From Hyperoplus lanceolatus (Eukaryota > Chordata > Actinopteri > Uranoscopiformes > Ammodytidae), in the NCBI GenBank assembly GCA_026929865.2, contig CM049418.1, positions 11,972,001 to 12,036,000 of the forward strand: 64,000 nt of DNA. The letters run 5' to 3'. Position numbers and translations under genes: made by a program. Numbering within the stretch: position 1 is the stretch's first letter; each line of letters starts with the position of its first letter. The notes under the pieces are model-generated. The model did no database searches. It saw only the letters and a list, made by a program, of their open reading frames with translations, and had not been told where the DNA came from. Positions 27,897-41,449 of the stretch are shown piece by piece.

Positions 27897-30088
27897 GTAT
27901 ATATAGATGAACCCTTTTCTTTGCATTTTCTTGCCTAAACATGGCCTCTAAGAAAATGCATAAAAGGACAATACGGCATACATGTTTTCCAGTCGCATTA
28001 AGCAGCAGCCACTGCAGCTAATTAGTATAAAACACTATTGTACAAAAGAATATAAGAGCAATCTTTCCTTTACATTGGTACATGTTTTCCCATGCTACGA
28101 AAAAATGAAGATATACTGTATATTTTTTGTTATATCAAGATTCTTTGCAATATGGGAACCGCTCAAGAGAATTATCTTCCACTTAACATAATCTATTCAA
28201 GATTCAAGGCCACCAAACTAACACAAAGCCAAAAGCACTTTCTAATGTCACCTAGGGGGACACTTAGTGCTAAGGATAGGTCTGCCCCTGTATACATTGT
28301 AGGAGAGAGTTTATTAGAAGCACAATCTAGCTGTATAAGCCCACACCACCATGTGAGGCCATATGGGGGTGGCTTCTCTCTATATATCTCTCTCACACAC
28401 ACACTCCTCCTCTGTCATGCTCTCTTTCATATCTCTGCGTGTGGCAAACACATTTTTTCGCCCCCACAGACGCAGCTGACCGGCCACCTCTAACCCCCTG
28501 GTGTGGACCTGAGCCGCTCGCCCACCAACATTCCACATCAAAGTTAATTTCCGGACTCATTCAGATAATCAAGCGCCAGGCGAGTTAGGCCTTGGCTCTG
28601 CTGACCCGCGTGATGATGCTTACAGCCGCGCATGTCGGACACTGAGACGGCCCGGCGGGGGCAATCAGCACACTGAGTGGGTTTGTGTGCGCGTGTGTGG
28701 GTGTGTGTGGGTGTGTAGGATTTGGCACAAGATCTGACTTTGATACCTTCATCAGTGTTAAGCATGACAGCCTCACTCCTCCAGGGCCAAAGTGCTAGAT
28801 CAGTTTTCACAATCTCAAATCACTACGCCGCCGCACCTGCATTCCGTCAGACCCACATAGGTAGGTAAATAATGATCCCTATAGCGGTGGGTGTTGACAG
28901 CTCTCTCAATGAATTTTAATTGGCTGCAGCATCTGTCGAAGGAGTGCAGGGACCTTTTGTTTTGGCCAGACTGTCAAACAGTGAGCCTTAATTGGCCCCA
29001 GGATCAAACATGAGGGAAACACATTTACTTGATGAGCACACGCATGAGCCATTTCAATTTGTTGCAGAGACATTGCAATCTGAAATGTCATTCAACTCAA
29101 AAAGTCATTAAACTTTAAAATAAATAAGAAGCTGATTGTGTAATGAGGCTCTTAAGTACTCACTGCTAATCCCTGTATGTATTTTGCTTGTAGAATAAGA
29201 CATTTTGTTTAACATATAGCATCTAAACCGATTAGGTAAAAGAAACAATAGCATGGCACACGGGGTAAACCGCTTCAGCCCATGGCATAGAACAGTCATG
29301 TCTTCTCCAATAATACAAATACCAACGTCAGGAAGTCACAGGCATTGTCCGTAGGGGATACCTGAATGCAACTTGTTGACATGAAATGACCTCACCTGGG
29401 GCCTTTTTCCATGGAGTGATACCAACAGAAACAAAACGAATTAGGATCTTAAATAGCCTACAAACGGTACAAACAAATAAATAACAGATTCCATCTCCGC
29501 TGAAATTGTCCTTCCGCTCTGCTTGACAGGTTACTACTTGGATAAATGGCAATATAAGGTATAATGGCTTGTATGTACAACACTGAACCATCATAGAACT
29601 GCCACTCAAATGTAGGCCTACAGTGAAAAAGCACACATCTTTCTATGGTTATACATTTCGGGGTTCACTTCAACCACCGCAACTATTTTTCAGGTGGTTA
29701 CTCTTAGGGCTGTCAGGGAAATGACCCTGAACTGTCACCTTCCATCACCCATCCAACCTACTCACTTTATTCCAAATCTCTCACTGTTAACTCACCGTCT
29801 TTATTCATTTTTCCTTGTGCATCCTCATAAATAAAGAAATAGCCTTGCACTGTTGCAAATGCGCCTCGAGTAACTGTTCTGCCCACGCCCCTCTCCTTTT
29901 AAAATTCAACATAAGCCGGATTTAGTGCCATTAAAATAACTTGTCATGACAGTGTAGCCTGGGAGCAAGGCAATCAATTTCCATTACATCAAGGCCCAAC
30001 TGGGCATCGCCACTGAACTAAGCGGTGGTAAGCAATCTCCCTGACCGAGGGTTGGTGTGGTGGCGTGTTTGTGTGTGCTCGCAGTATT

Positions 30089-30092
<4 letters not shown>

Positions 30093-30146
<54 letters not shown>
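30093..30146 (+). repeat. (GT)n microsatellite
   Basis: About 54 bp of uninterrupted GT repeat. Confidence 0.98.
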
Positions 30147-30147
<1 letters not shown>

Positions 30148-31505
30148 AGCCAGTGAAGGGAGGATTTACTTGTGTTCTTGAGCACACGCTTCCTTTGCCC
30201 TCTATAAGTTCCCTGCCTTACCAGTAGAGGGTCTAAAATATTCGTAAACTATTTTGGTCACATTCCAAATGAGGAGATAAGCCTCATTTTCCATCATAAC
30301 ATCATGTTAAGTTATTACCCGCCGATCAATTCAGCGTTGTCTAGGTGCACTGAGTCTCTCCCTGAAGTGATTTAGAATGCACCTTTTGTAAATGCCCAAT
30401 CTGCACTTAATTAACATCAGAGTAATTTATGCCACAAAATTGATTTTTGCTCTAAATTATGCAAGAGTCCCATCCGCCATCCCTTCTCACCTTCTTATCT
30501 CGCTGGTAGAATCCCTGGATTGACACGTGGCCGAAGTGTCCTTGATGGGGCATTTCTACCAACTGTCAGAGATAGGGGAGGCAGTAAAAGAGGGAGAGGA
30601 TATCTTCAATGCTGCAGACCCATGTACTTGTGGCCTTGAGAGGAGCCATACATCTAAGTCACTTAGAATTGATTTAACAATAGTAGGTAGGCACTTAAAC
30701 ACAGCATTAAACATTACAAATAAAAAAAATTAACAAATTTAAAAAAAAAATAGTTTTTCGAAAATTCTTAAAGTGATAAGGAAATTTGTTTTCCCACGTC
30801 TCTTATCTCAATCCCTTGCTCGGTACCACTGACGTGTGGAATCACATTAACATTAGTTAAACACTGAATTTCACATCTCCAAAGCTGAGGCACTAAGTGG
30901 GCGCTAATTAGGGGAGCGGAGGCATTAATTATGTAACACGTCATCTTAATTAGCAATCCCAGATGTACGGAGTGTCAGAGGAGCATTTGTAAGCACAGTT
31001 TGCTAACTGATAGATATTTGACAAGATGTACGACAGCAGCCCACAGCAAAGGTGACAGTGTGTTGGGATCCTCAGCTGAAATCACACTGAACTTAGTGGG
31101 TGAATCCTTATAAGGTGGCCTCTATTTTGTCTACTTGCTAACAAGCTTGCAATTATTCTTCTATTTTTGTTGTAGAAAGTGAGGTCAATTACAGGACAGA
31201 GGTTAAGTACCTTTATTCAAATTTCAAACTCTTTTCTGTAGTTCAGTTTCAGCAAAATCCATCAAAAGCATCGTTAGACCTGTCAAACAGCCACCCACTG
31301 TTAGTAATTAGGGCCTGGAAGCTCTTGATCTCACATTCATGCAGGGGGATTATTGTCAGGGATTATGTCTTCCTTCCTAAACGAAAAAAAAGCCCAATCA
31401 ATGTGCTGCAAGAACACAGGCACCAGACCACCTGACCTTTTTTGAATTCTTTGCACCATCTGTTCAAACCAGCATCACATCTGTTGCTTGGTTTCGCCTG
31501 CTCCA

Positions 31506-31869
31506 TTAAAGGTTCAGTAAGCGGAATGGTCAGTTTAACCACATTAATGCACTGCGGTTTTCAAGCAGCAAGTTATCTAGCATCATCTCAGATCCATAAG
31601 TGTGATACAATGTGATAAAAACCATCAAAACAGACATTGGGAAGGATTTTTACCTGCTCCGTGAGACGGTTGCCGGTTTGTAGCGTTCTCTCTTCTGATT
31701 GGTTATCAGTAGTGGGATCCCCGAAAAGTGTATTTGCCGATTACATGCAGAGCGAGTGACTGACAGATCAGCTTTATAAAACGTGCACACTATATAAGTG
31801 ATCACTGTATGAATAAAGAGCGATTTAACACTTATATTAACATAAATAAATTGCTTACTTCACCTTTAA
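31506..31869 (+). mobile_element. TTAA-flanked MITE, copy 2
   Basis: It starts TTAAAGGTTCAGTAAGCGGA and ends gcttacttcacctttaa, giving an uninterrupted 364-bp copy. Compared with copy 1 it lacks about 30 bp near the left end and about 60 bp in the middle (around the region after tacctgctc). It supplies the empty-site reference for the nested insertion in copy 1. Confidence 0.8.
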
Positions 31870-34092
31870 GACCTGGTCTCTCAGGCAAAGAGGTTTTTGG
31901 TAAATATTCACTCAAAACACAACTGTCTTCAAATCTCTCATAAATGCTGATTTAATCACTTATACATAAATACAAGCGCAGGCAAATTGACTAGGACCTT
32001 CCTTCTGCATGGCGTGACACACTTAGTATGTGTTACACTTCACTTTCTAGGTCATCACATACAGGGCAAACATCTTTTTACAATGCAAATGGACACTGCC
32101 ATTGGACACAAACCATACATTGCAGAATCTGCCAGAATTTCCAGGGATAGTGGGTGGCAAATGATGTGTTATGTATTCTACTGATGACAAAAGATGGCAT
32201 TCAGTTAGCTTGGCCTGCTTCCATAGTACATAGAACAGTGTGATGCCACTATGGCCAATCATTAAATCTTTACTGCAATTTACTTATTGTAATGAAACAG
32301 AGCTAAATTGATGTACATGAAAATCCTCCGGTTGAGTTGAAGGATTGATTTAATAAACAACCTTATGGTTTAAATGTTAATTCATGGTTTCGTCTGGGTT
32401 TATTTAATGTTTACTGGCCGGTGAACGAGTCTGGTATGGCCGGCCGTAACACATACAACTCTAAGTGACCAGATACTAAGCTTACTGAAAATAATTTAAT
32501 CGCCGTTCCACCCTTGCTATCCCTATGTGCAAATCTTTCAACAAAATGCCAAGGGAGATAATCCCTTGTTTGCTTAAAACAGCACTTGTGCCCAGAAAAG
32601 AGCCAGCTCATCAAACAAGGAGAGACTGATCAAAGTCATCTCACCTTGTGGAAAGCTGGCCAAGTCAAACTAACTCCTGAAGCTCTTCCTCTGCAGCCTA
32701 TGAGGCGGCTCATACTGTCAGGCATCAAGACAAGTGCTGCTGATTACCTGTCATTGTTTCAGCTAACAATACCACACAAACACTGTATATGACTTTGGAA
32801 TAAAGAGGGATATACAGTAGGACATTTCTCAAAGCTCTGTATCGATGATTGTTCTTAGGGCTCATCCAAATCAATGATGAAACCTCAACCTCAACCTTAT
32901 CAAGTTCAGCTGATTGACACACACATCTCAGTAAAAACTACTACAGCTGCTCCTCCATTCTGAGAACCACATGCTTGGTGCTCAGATACTCTCTCTCCTT
33001 ATTGGCCTTTTCCCTCCTCTACTGTAAGCTCTGCAATCACCTCTCCTGTGAGCTGCTCCTTTTGTTGGCACCAGCAGGTGGAAACCCACCGGGATGCTGA
33101 GTGTGCACTACAGTGTATACACACACACTGCTGCTGGATTGATCAGAGCACAGGGCTGAGTTGACTGGGTTGGGTAGGGTAGCGATGGCAGGGGAGCGCA
33201 TAACAAACAGCCCACCAAATCACTGGGGGGAGGGCAATGCTGAAAACATGGGAGTTATGGTAAAAGGCTGGACACAGTGGAGGAATACAGCACTGTTGGG
33301 GGAATTGTAATATATCAAATGGAAAATCTATAGTGTAAAGATGGGTCTATTTTTTTCAAGCTAAAACAAACACTTCAAAATGTATACATTTATTAAGCAA
33401 AATGCTAATTGTTATCTGGTCCCAGCTTCTAAAATATGAGCATTTGCCATTTTTGTTGTGTTCAATACATCCACAAAATGTATATTCATCGGTGGAAAAT
33501 AGGAAATGTCACAGGCATTTTTTTGGTAAACATTCAAAGATAACATGATCAATGAATAAAGAGATGTCGATATTTTCTATACTAGAAGATAGAATGTTTT
33601 GGGGAGATATAGCAATATTTCACCGATCATCATCAAAGCGGTTTTGGATAAGATTTTCCCGGCTGATGTAAATTCTAGCAATGCAAGAAAAAGGGCTTAT
33701 CTAAAAATACACTTGCCTCATCAACCTAAATCACAAATAAAAAGCTGCAGCAGTGAAGACTGCTCACACGCCGTCGTAAATGAGACCCAATTATGTCATA
33801 AACCCAAATTCAATTCCGATATGTGGTCAGTGGTGGGGAATCCTCACTGGAGCTCAGCCAGTAATGAATTGAAGCTGAGCAAAACACAAATCTTCCTAGT
33901 TAACAGTTGTACATTGGCTATCAACTTTTTGGTTAGTTATTAATACCAACAGAATGTCTCAAACATAATGGTTTAAAGATAAATATGTCAACTGCCGACA
34001 CACATGGCTTTCACTGTTTTCTTGCACTATTCTTAGTTGTGCAAATAAGGTAAACAGAATCGATGCTATTCTAGCACACACACATATATATA

Positions 34093-35729
34093 CAGTATCT
34101 CACAAAAGTGAGTACACCCTCACATTTCTTCACATTTTTCTTTATTTCTTTCCATGGGACAACTCTGAATAAATGACACTTTGATACAATGTAAAGTAGT
34201 CAGTGTACAGCTTGTATAACAGTGTAAATTTACTGTCCCCTCAAAATAACTCGACACACAGCCATTAATGTCTAAACTGCTGGCAACAAAAGTGAGTACA
34301 CCCCTTAGAAAAAATTTACAAATTGGGCCCAAAGTGTAAATATTTTGTGTGGCCACCATTATTTTCCAGCACTGCCTTAACCCTCTTGGGCATGTAGTTC
34401 ACTAGAGCTTCACAGGTTTCAACTGGAACCCTCTTCCACCCATTCATGACGACATCTCGGACCTGGTGGATATTAAAGACCTTGCGCTCCTCCACCTTCC
34501 GTTTGAGGATGCCCCAACAATGCTCAATAGGGTTTAGGTCTGGAGACATGCTTGGCCAGGCCATAACCTTTACCCTCAGCTTTTTAGCAAGCCACTTGTC
34601 GTCTTGGAGGTGTGTTTGGGGTCGTTATCATGTTGCAATACCACCCTGCGGCCCAGTTTACGAAGGTTGAGTGCACATGGTCAGCGTCGTACACAGAGGT
34701 TGGCTTTGGAAAATAGACGCATGAGTGCTGCCAGCATTGCTGAAGGGCTTGAAGGGGTGGGGGTCAACCTGTCAGTGCTCAGACCATACGCCGCACTCTG
34801 CATCATACTGGTCTGCATGGCTGTCGTCCCAGAAGGAAGCCTATTCTAAAGATGATGCACAAGAAACCCCACAAAAAGTTTGCTGAAGACAAACAGACTA
34901 CAGACATGGATTACTGCAACCATGTCCTGTGGTCTGATGAGACCAAAATACATTTATTTGGTTCAGATGGTGTTAAGAGTGTGGAGCGGCAACCAGGTGA
35001 GGAGTACAAAGACAAGTGTGTCTTGCCTAGAGTCAAGCATGGTGGTTGGAGTGTCATGGTCTGGGGCTGCATGATTGCTGCCAGCACTGGGGATCTACAG
35101 TTCATTGAATTCTAACATGTACTGTGACATACTGAAGCAGAGCATGATCCCCTCCCTTCATAAACTGGGCCGCAGGGCAGTACTGCAACATGATAATGAC
35201 CCCAAACACCCCTCCGAACGACCACTGGCTTGCTAAAGAAGCTGAGGGTAAAGGTTATGGACTGGCCAAGCATGTCTCCAGTCTTAAACCCTATTGAGCA
35301 TCTTTGGGGCATCCTAAAACGGGAGATGGAGGAGCGCAAGGACTCTAATATCCACCAGCTCCTTGATGTCGTCATGAATGGGTAGAAGAGGGTTCCAGTT
35401 GCAACCTGTGAAGCTCTAGTGAACTACATGCCCAAGAAGGTTAAGGCAGTGCTAGAAAATAATGATGGCAAAACAAAATATTGACACTTTGGGCCCAATT
35501 TGGACATTTTTTCTTAGGGGTGTACTCACTTTTGTTGCCAGCAGTTTAGACATTAATGGCTGTGTGTCGAGTTATTTTGAGGGGACAGTAAATTTACACT
35601 GTTATACAAGCTGTACACTGACTACTTGACATTGTATCTAAGTGTCATTTATTCAGTGGTGTCCCATGGAAAGATATAATGAAATATTTGAAGAAATGTT
35701 AGGGGTGTACTCACTTTTGTGAGATACTG
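34093..35729. mobile_element. Rearranged Tc1-like transposon with two copies of the same 3' end
   Basis: The ends are perfect inverted repeats, cagtatctcacaaaagtgag at 34093 and its complement ending at 35729, each next to a TA. Further inward, aaaagtgagtacaccc recurs (34286 on), as in IR/DR-type Tc1 ends. On the minus strand 34316-34690 encodes a transposase C-terminus (SMSPDLNPIEHCWGILKRK...), whereas on the plus strand 34850-35480 encodes the catalytic middle and C-terminus (VLWSDETKIHLFG, GGWSVMVWGCM, SMSPVLNPIEHLWGILKR). The arm 34093 to about 34670 is thus an inverted duplicate of about 35157-35729. The N-terminal DNA-binding part is missing and the frame has stops, so the element is dead. 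Confidence 0.9.
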
Positions 35730-36429
35730 TATATATATATATATAGGTATAAGGAAATTATAAGAATATAGAAATAAGAAAATATGTATGTAACAATATG
35801 TGCATTATTATGCGACAAAATAATAAGACAATTGTATTTTAATAAAGTTATATTCTTGATATTGCAGATCTAGCTTTGATATTCTCTGTTTATTGTATGC
35901 AACAACATACAAACCCAAGGTTCTAAAAGCTATAGTGCGTAACTGCTTCATAGAAATCAAAAGGCACACTGACCCAATGTTAGATGCAGAATTAATATTT
36001 TTTCTTCGATCTTTATGTGGTTCAGTGCTGAAAACCAAATGAACTGTTTTTATTTTTTACTAATATTACGCTTTTATCTTACTTGACCAATTCACATTCA
36101 AGAAACTTTGTTCACTTTGAGAATCCTGACATAGACCTCAGGTTGCAATATGTAATATGCAAGCCTAAGGTTGTGCCTTTCACCTCTGATTGATATTTGG
36201 TCTTGACTGGAGTATGAAAGTATGACAGAGGTAGGATGTAACAAATAGCCAGACAGGGGCTGGTGCAGAAAAAGGAGGTGAAATAAAAGATGGTGTCATA
36301 AATCCTAAAATTCAAACACTGTAATAACAGAAATGTGTTGCCATTTTAGATTTGGTATTTCTATTTAGCATTATTTCTGCTGTTACTTTGGTGGTCCAAT
36401 AGATTATTTAACACAGACAAGCCTATACA

Positions 36430-36705
36430 GCTTTGTTTTCTTTAAACCTTTATTTATACAGGTATATCCCATTGAGTCCGAAGACTCTTTTGCAAGGGAG
36501 ACCTGTTCCCATTTACGCGTTACCATTCACACACACATTCATACACCGATAGCAGGCTAACTATCGACATTCACACGAGGCAAGGTGGGTGAAGTGTCTT
36601 GCCCAAGGACACAACAACTATGACACAGGTGGCAGGGCGGGGATCGAACCTCCAACCCTTTGATCGTCGGCCGACCCGCTCTACCACCTGAGCCACAGTC
36701 GCCCC
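36430..36705 (-). mobile_element. tRNA-headed SINE
   Basis: Read on the minus strand from 36705, it starts GGGGCGACTGTGGCTCAGGT, with an A-box-like TGGCTCAGGTGG and a B box GGTTCGATCCC (36640-36650) at tRNA spacing. The body includes TGGGCAAGACACTTCACCC. The tail GTCTTCGGACTCAATGGGAT...AATAAAGG resembles a LINE 3' end, as in SINEs mobilised by a partner LINE. It appears nearly full length. Confidence 0.85.
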
Positions 36706-37318
36706 AAATTTACATTTGCATTGGATGCCCCCTCCAATTCTTGGGAGAAGCATAATTAAGTTATTCATTTAGGAAAATAAGCAGCAGGACTTATTAAAAT
36801 AAATCCTTCCAGCATGCTTTAAGAGCTCCTCACTCAGCTTCAAGTGCATTTCATTATAGTGTGCTACCTCCTCATTGCAGGGAATATACACGGTGACTGA
36901 CAGTACACTGTCAAGCTTGCGACCATTCTTCCTTCTTTGCGTTCGAGTTCACCAGTTATTATTACACCAGTTCTTTTATATAAGATTATCTTTTTTTGTT
37001 TCTTAAAAAGGTCAATCAGAAGCATTGTTAAAAAGAAAGAATCATAGTCATACAATGTCACGCATTACATGTTACTATGCCATGTGTGACTAAATCATTT
37101 CCAATCCACTATACACTATATATCAAAAAGAAAAACAGTGTAAGGGTGTGAGAATCCTAATGGCTTGCCAGGGGTATGAAATAAGCAGCCACACAATCTA
37201 ATTGACCCAAGTATTGTCTTGTATATTTCTTACAAGCACACATATAAATCCAACGGTTACATCACAAACACAAAAGAAGGCATTTAAGGACAGCGAATGA
37301 CCCATTTATAACGAATCA

Positions 37319-37399
37319 TCTCTTGCTGTTTGCCTTTCGACTCTGGTTTAGCAAGAAGTTTTCTTGCTAAACCAGAGTCGAAAGGCAAACAGCAAGAGA
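37319..37399. repeat. 81-bp near-perfect hairpin (39-bp arms, 3-nt loop)
   Basis: Positions 37319-37357 are exactly complementary to 37361-37399, separated by gtt. Pairing continues outward with mismatches for a few more bases (tcatc versus gatga). The arm contains gtttgcctttcgactctggt. It has no resemblance to the transposon ends in this window. Confidence 0.95.
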
Positions 37400-38309
37400 C
37401 GATGATCACAGCCGTCTCTCAGAATAATGTCAGGCCTCAGTTCTTTAATAAAGTGACACAATATAAAAGATAATGACATAAAAGAAGAATGCAAAAATTA
37501 ATTAACCTCATCAGGCGCTGGCTGATTGCAGGGTCTATCAAATTCATGGGGGAAAAAAAAGGGATATCTTTCTGAATACACTTCTCTCTCCTCCACCCGC
37601 ACCTTGGCCAGATAAATGATCTTCCATCAATTAAAAAGGAGCAATTATATTCCAACCTCCTTCATATGCAAATGAATCAACTCAGGAATAGGAGAGGCAG
37701 TTGGTAATGGCCACCGAATGGTGCTGGCAGGAGATACAGTATACCTTGTAGAATAGACTATTGAGAGAAGAAGCAGTAGTGTCATATTAAGGTGAAAGAG
37801 GTACACTTTTTCTTTTTAGGATTAACAAGGATCCAGAGGACTTGGTTACATTTTTGTGTTAACCAAACGAGTTGTCCCTGTAAAAAGTAATACTAAATGG
37901 ATAATTTGAGTTATTGAAACACTTGGCAACACTAAAGCCATTTAACTGCTCCAAGCAAGGAGAACAATAGACCAGTCTCAAGTATTAAGAATCAATATGT
38001 CTCTGATTTAACAGTATGCATCATGGTGACAGTATTGCATATATTATAGGTAGGATGTGCCAGGTCAGGATGCACAAAAACCAACAATGATTCCAAAATT
38101 GAAAATAAAGCAAACAGAAGTTTACCCTTAAGCTCATAATGGAACTATTATTTTTGGTTTGTGAGAAGCTGGTTGGGTTTCTAAATGACCTACCTAGTGC
38201 CTTGCTGCAAAGACTAGTATACATTCTAATTCAAAATTGTAGAATAGAAAGTAGCATTGGAAAAGACACAGGCCAGAACAGTAAGATTTAGCTATATCAT
38301 GCTGGTAAG

Positions 38310-38470
38310 TAAATGGTGAATGGACTCCACTTATATAGCCATATCCCCTGGTTTTACACAGACCCAAAAGAGCTTTACATTGTTTTGTACACATTCACCC
38401 AATCACACACACACACGTTCATACACCAAATAGCAGCAGCTACCACACAGGGTGCAAGCCATCTATCCAG
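38310..38470 (-). mobile_element. SINE 3' fragment
   Basis: On the minus strand the sequence holds the tail blocks of the SINE at 39995-40293: TGTATGAACGTGTGTGTG, GGGTGAATGTGTACAAAACA, AAAGCTCTTTTGGGTCTGTG and GGCTATATAAGTGGAGTCCA. The tRNA head is missing, so this is a 5'-truncated copy. Confidence 0.75.
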
Positions 38471-39289
38471 AGCAATTTATGGCTCAAAATAAGGGTAGAG
38501 CGCTAATTTATTCAGCTCCATTTGAATTCTAAATAATTGTTTATATGTGTGAAAAAAGGGCGTTACTTATTCACACTAGGTATAGATATAATGTTATTGG
38601 ATATATTACCTGGATAATTACATTATAATAATGTTTCACATAGCTATATGTCTAGTAAAATGATAGGCCAGTTTGTCATCTTTATTGCATTTAGCAAACA
38701 ATTTGTTTTTGAGTGTGTCCTTACTTGCCGTGAAACTTTAAAACAGAGTGTGAGAACCATGAATGGTGAATGCTCTCACATTTTATAGCACTTCCGTTAT
38801 TCTTTATGGGCTACATTTACAAGAAATTGCCTCAAGCATTATACATACACAGCAGAAAGCCCACATCAAGGGGAAGGTTCTCATCATTCAAGAGCAGTGC
38901 TTGAGCTGAGGAATCAAAATGGTTCCTTACATTTCCAAACCAGTCAAGTTGCTGTGAAATAATATTCAATAGTAAGCAAAGCACTGAAATAAACAAGTGT
39001 GATCGAGGAAGAGAACCCATTGTTCACTTGGAGAGAAATTGGTTTTGAAAATTCTATACTGAAAGACTGTCGAAACGAGCACTGTAACAAGAGTGGCTTA
39101 AAACCACAAAGCTACCTCAGTATCAAAGGACACAACAAAAATATCTGGTTCACGCATATGTCAGTTTTAAGGAGGAAGGCAGATTCATTTCTATGTGGAG
39201 AGGTGTTTCATCATTGTTTTCAACCTCTTCAAAAAAATAGAATATCGATGACAAGTTAGTTTTCCTCTTTATTTGCTTCTTTTATTCGC

Positions 39290-39410
39290 TTTTAAATGTT
39301 TTATAATGTGTTTTATGTATTCTAATCTTGCCCCTGTAAAGCACTTTGAGTGGCCTTGTGTCTGAATTGTGCTATATAAATAAACTTGCCTTGCCTTGCC
39401 TTGCCATTAA
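39290..39410 (+). mobile_element. Retroelement 3' tail with (CTTGC)n
   Basis: The blocks gtaaagcactttgagtggcc and tgtgctatataaataaactt, ending in three tandem ttgcc units, form a retroelement 3' end of the type shared by fish LINEs and SINEs. Only the tail is recognisable; nothing upstream codes for a LINE protein. Confidence 0.65.
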
Positions 39411-39994
39411 AAAATAAGTGAAACTTTCATATAGATTGATTACACATAAAGTTAAATTAATCTAAAATAAACATATTTTTCAGAAAGTTGACTTTTCTGT
39501 ATTATAAATCTTTTGCAAGACGTAATCATCTAAATTAAAGTTTCACTTTTTGAACAGACTTTTCCCTGATATGGTCTAATCTAACTTTTTGCTGAAATGC
39601 CTTTTCTACATTAACATAGACAGCCTATTTGACACACCACAGTTGCTCCTCTGCTGTATACCTATTTCATCACTTCTTCCCCTGTCTGGAGTTTAATCTA
39701 AGGCATTAAACAGTGGACCTTACAAATAAGTCATAAAATGCCCACATTTAATTTGTAAATGAAAGTTGCTTCCAATTACCCAGCAAGGGAGCTCATTGTG
39801 ATTTTAGCGGTTCTCATTATAATCAAATGGAATCTGACCTTTTGTCCCATTGCACAAAGGGCCTGTAGGCTGTGGTTAAAGAGAGGAGTGGTGGAGAATT
39901 GGAATTATCAGTGGGAGGTTGATGGTAATATTACATAAAGGTTCACGAATACTTATTCTAGATTCAAATAAATCTCCATGTGGAGTACTCCATG

Positions 39995-40293
39995 TGGGGG
40001 CGGCAGTGGCCAAGTGGGTAGGGTGTTCGCCTCTGGTGTGCAGGGTCGGAGGTTCGATCCCCCGTCTCCCCGCCACATGTCGAAGTGTCCCTGGGCAAGA
40101 CACTGAACCCCGAATTGCTCCCGAAAGTTGGCTTAGTTAGCTTAGCACCCTAGTGCTAAGCCTACCCTGCGTGGTAGCTGCTGCTATCGGTGTATGAATG
40201 TGTGTGTGACTGGGTGAACGTGTACAAAAAAACAATGTAAAGCGCTTTGGGTCTGTGATAAACAGAGATATAGCGCTATACAAGTCCATTTAC
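39995..40293 (+). mobile_element. tRNA-headed SINE, near full length
   Basis: It begins gggggcggcagtggccaagt. An A-box-like tggccaagtgggt and B box ggttcgatccc (40051-40061) form a tRNA-like head. The body has ctgggcaagacactgaaccc, and the tail has gtaaagcgctttgggtctgt followed by tagcgctatacaagtccatt. It shares its tail with the truncated copy at 38310-38470 in the opposite orientation. Confidence 0.88.
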
Positions 40294-41449
40294 TTAAAAG
40301 CCCTTTTCCACAGCAGGAATGTAATTAAATGGCGTGTTATGCCTAGGTTTCCACTATTCTCCGCCTTCTTTGCGGAAGATTACATAGAGCTATACCTTTG
40401 TAATGCTAAGTATGTGATCCTAAATGCAAGTTCTGGGTATTCCATGCTGCTTTTACATCAATTGCATCAATCATCTATTGCAATGCTGAATGTCTCCAAA
40501 GTAGATAAAGAGTGAATAAGACTATTCCCCCCCAGGATGACTTTTTGTGGCCGTCACTGGAGTCTGTCTGCATTGTGAAAAGGAACTCAAATGGGTAATC
40601 AGGTAGCGGTTAACAGTAAACACTTGTCTGACCCTCACAGCCACAATGTGCGATCGCAACTGCAATGCAACTTAGCAGCCCCCTCTAACCATCCAAACCC
40701 TCTTCTCACCTCTCCGTATCATTTCAGTCTGCATCATTGTTTGTATTGTGCAGAAGTGATTCACTGTTGTTGACGTGGAGGAGCTGTTGACGTTTAAAAA
40801 CTCTCCGCAAAATAGCTTTTCTTCAAAAGCACGAGTGCTGCGCTTTTAAATGTACTTTACATAGTGAATCAGACCTGAAATATACAGTATGATCATTTTA
40901 AATGTGTCAAATCACATGATTGGCCTTGGTGATATTACTATTTCTCTGATGATTCTCTATGTTCAAAGCTTGGTAAGGGAAGACTTTAAAATACAACATA
41001 AAATAGCATTTATTTTGCTGTTTATTGATCATAAAGTTATGGATGCATATGGATATCACCCGGGACCTTGAACAAATAACGTTAAAGAATTAAGTGCATA
41101 ATATAGTTGAGTTGTATATTTTTGGGTTCTCCCTATCGACAGTGACTGCTGTGTCGCCCTTGGTGGTGACAGTGTGAGTGGCAGGCGATCTGTCAGCCAC
41201 TTTAGGTTCAGTCTTAAATATTTCAACAGCGTTGACAGGAAGTGCTGAAGTGGCCCTGTGTGAATTCCACTACCAAGGAATTAAAACAGCCAGAGACAGA
41301 CGCTATTGACAGCAACTTTTTGGCAGAAGGTGCAGGGATCAACTTTTGAAAAGACCAAGTTGAATGCATATTTCTCACTTTGCAAGATCGCAGTCTAAGA
41401 AACACAATCTGTAGAGAACAATGACAAGAGAAGTAGAATTTGTCTTTAC

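Noticed and set aside
33599-33943. 114-residue plus-strand open frame
   Set aside because: It is opposite in strand to the host gene, low in complexity signals, and shows no family motif.
36640-36705. tRNA gene on the minus strand
   Set aside because: Same reason: it is a SINE head with a long SINE body downstream.
40000-40065. tRNA gene
   Set aside because: The A and B boxes belong to a SINE head: the sequence does not close an acceptor stem and continues into the SINE body.
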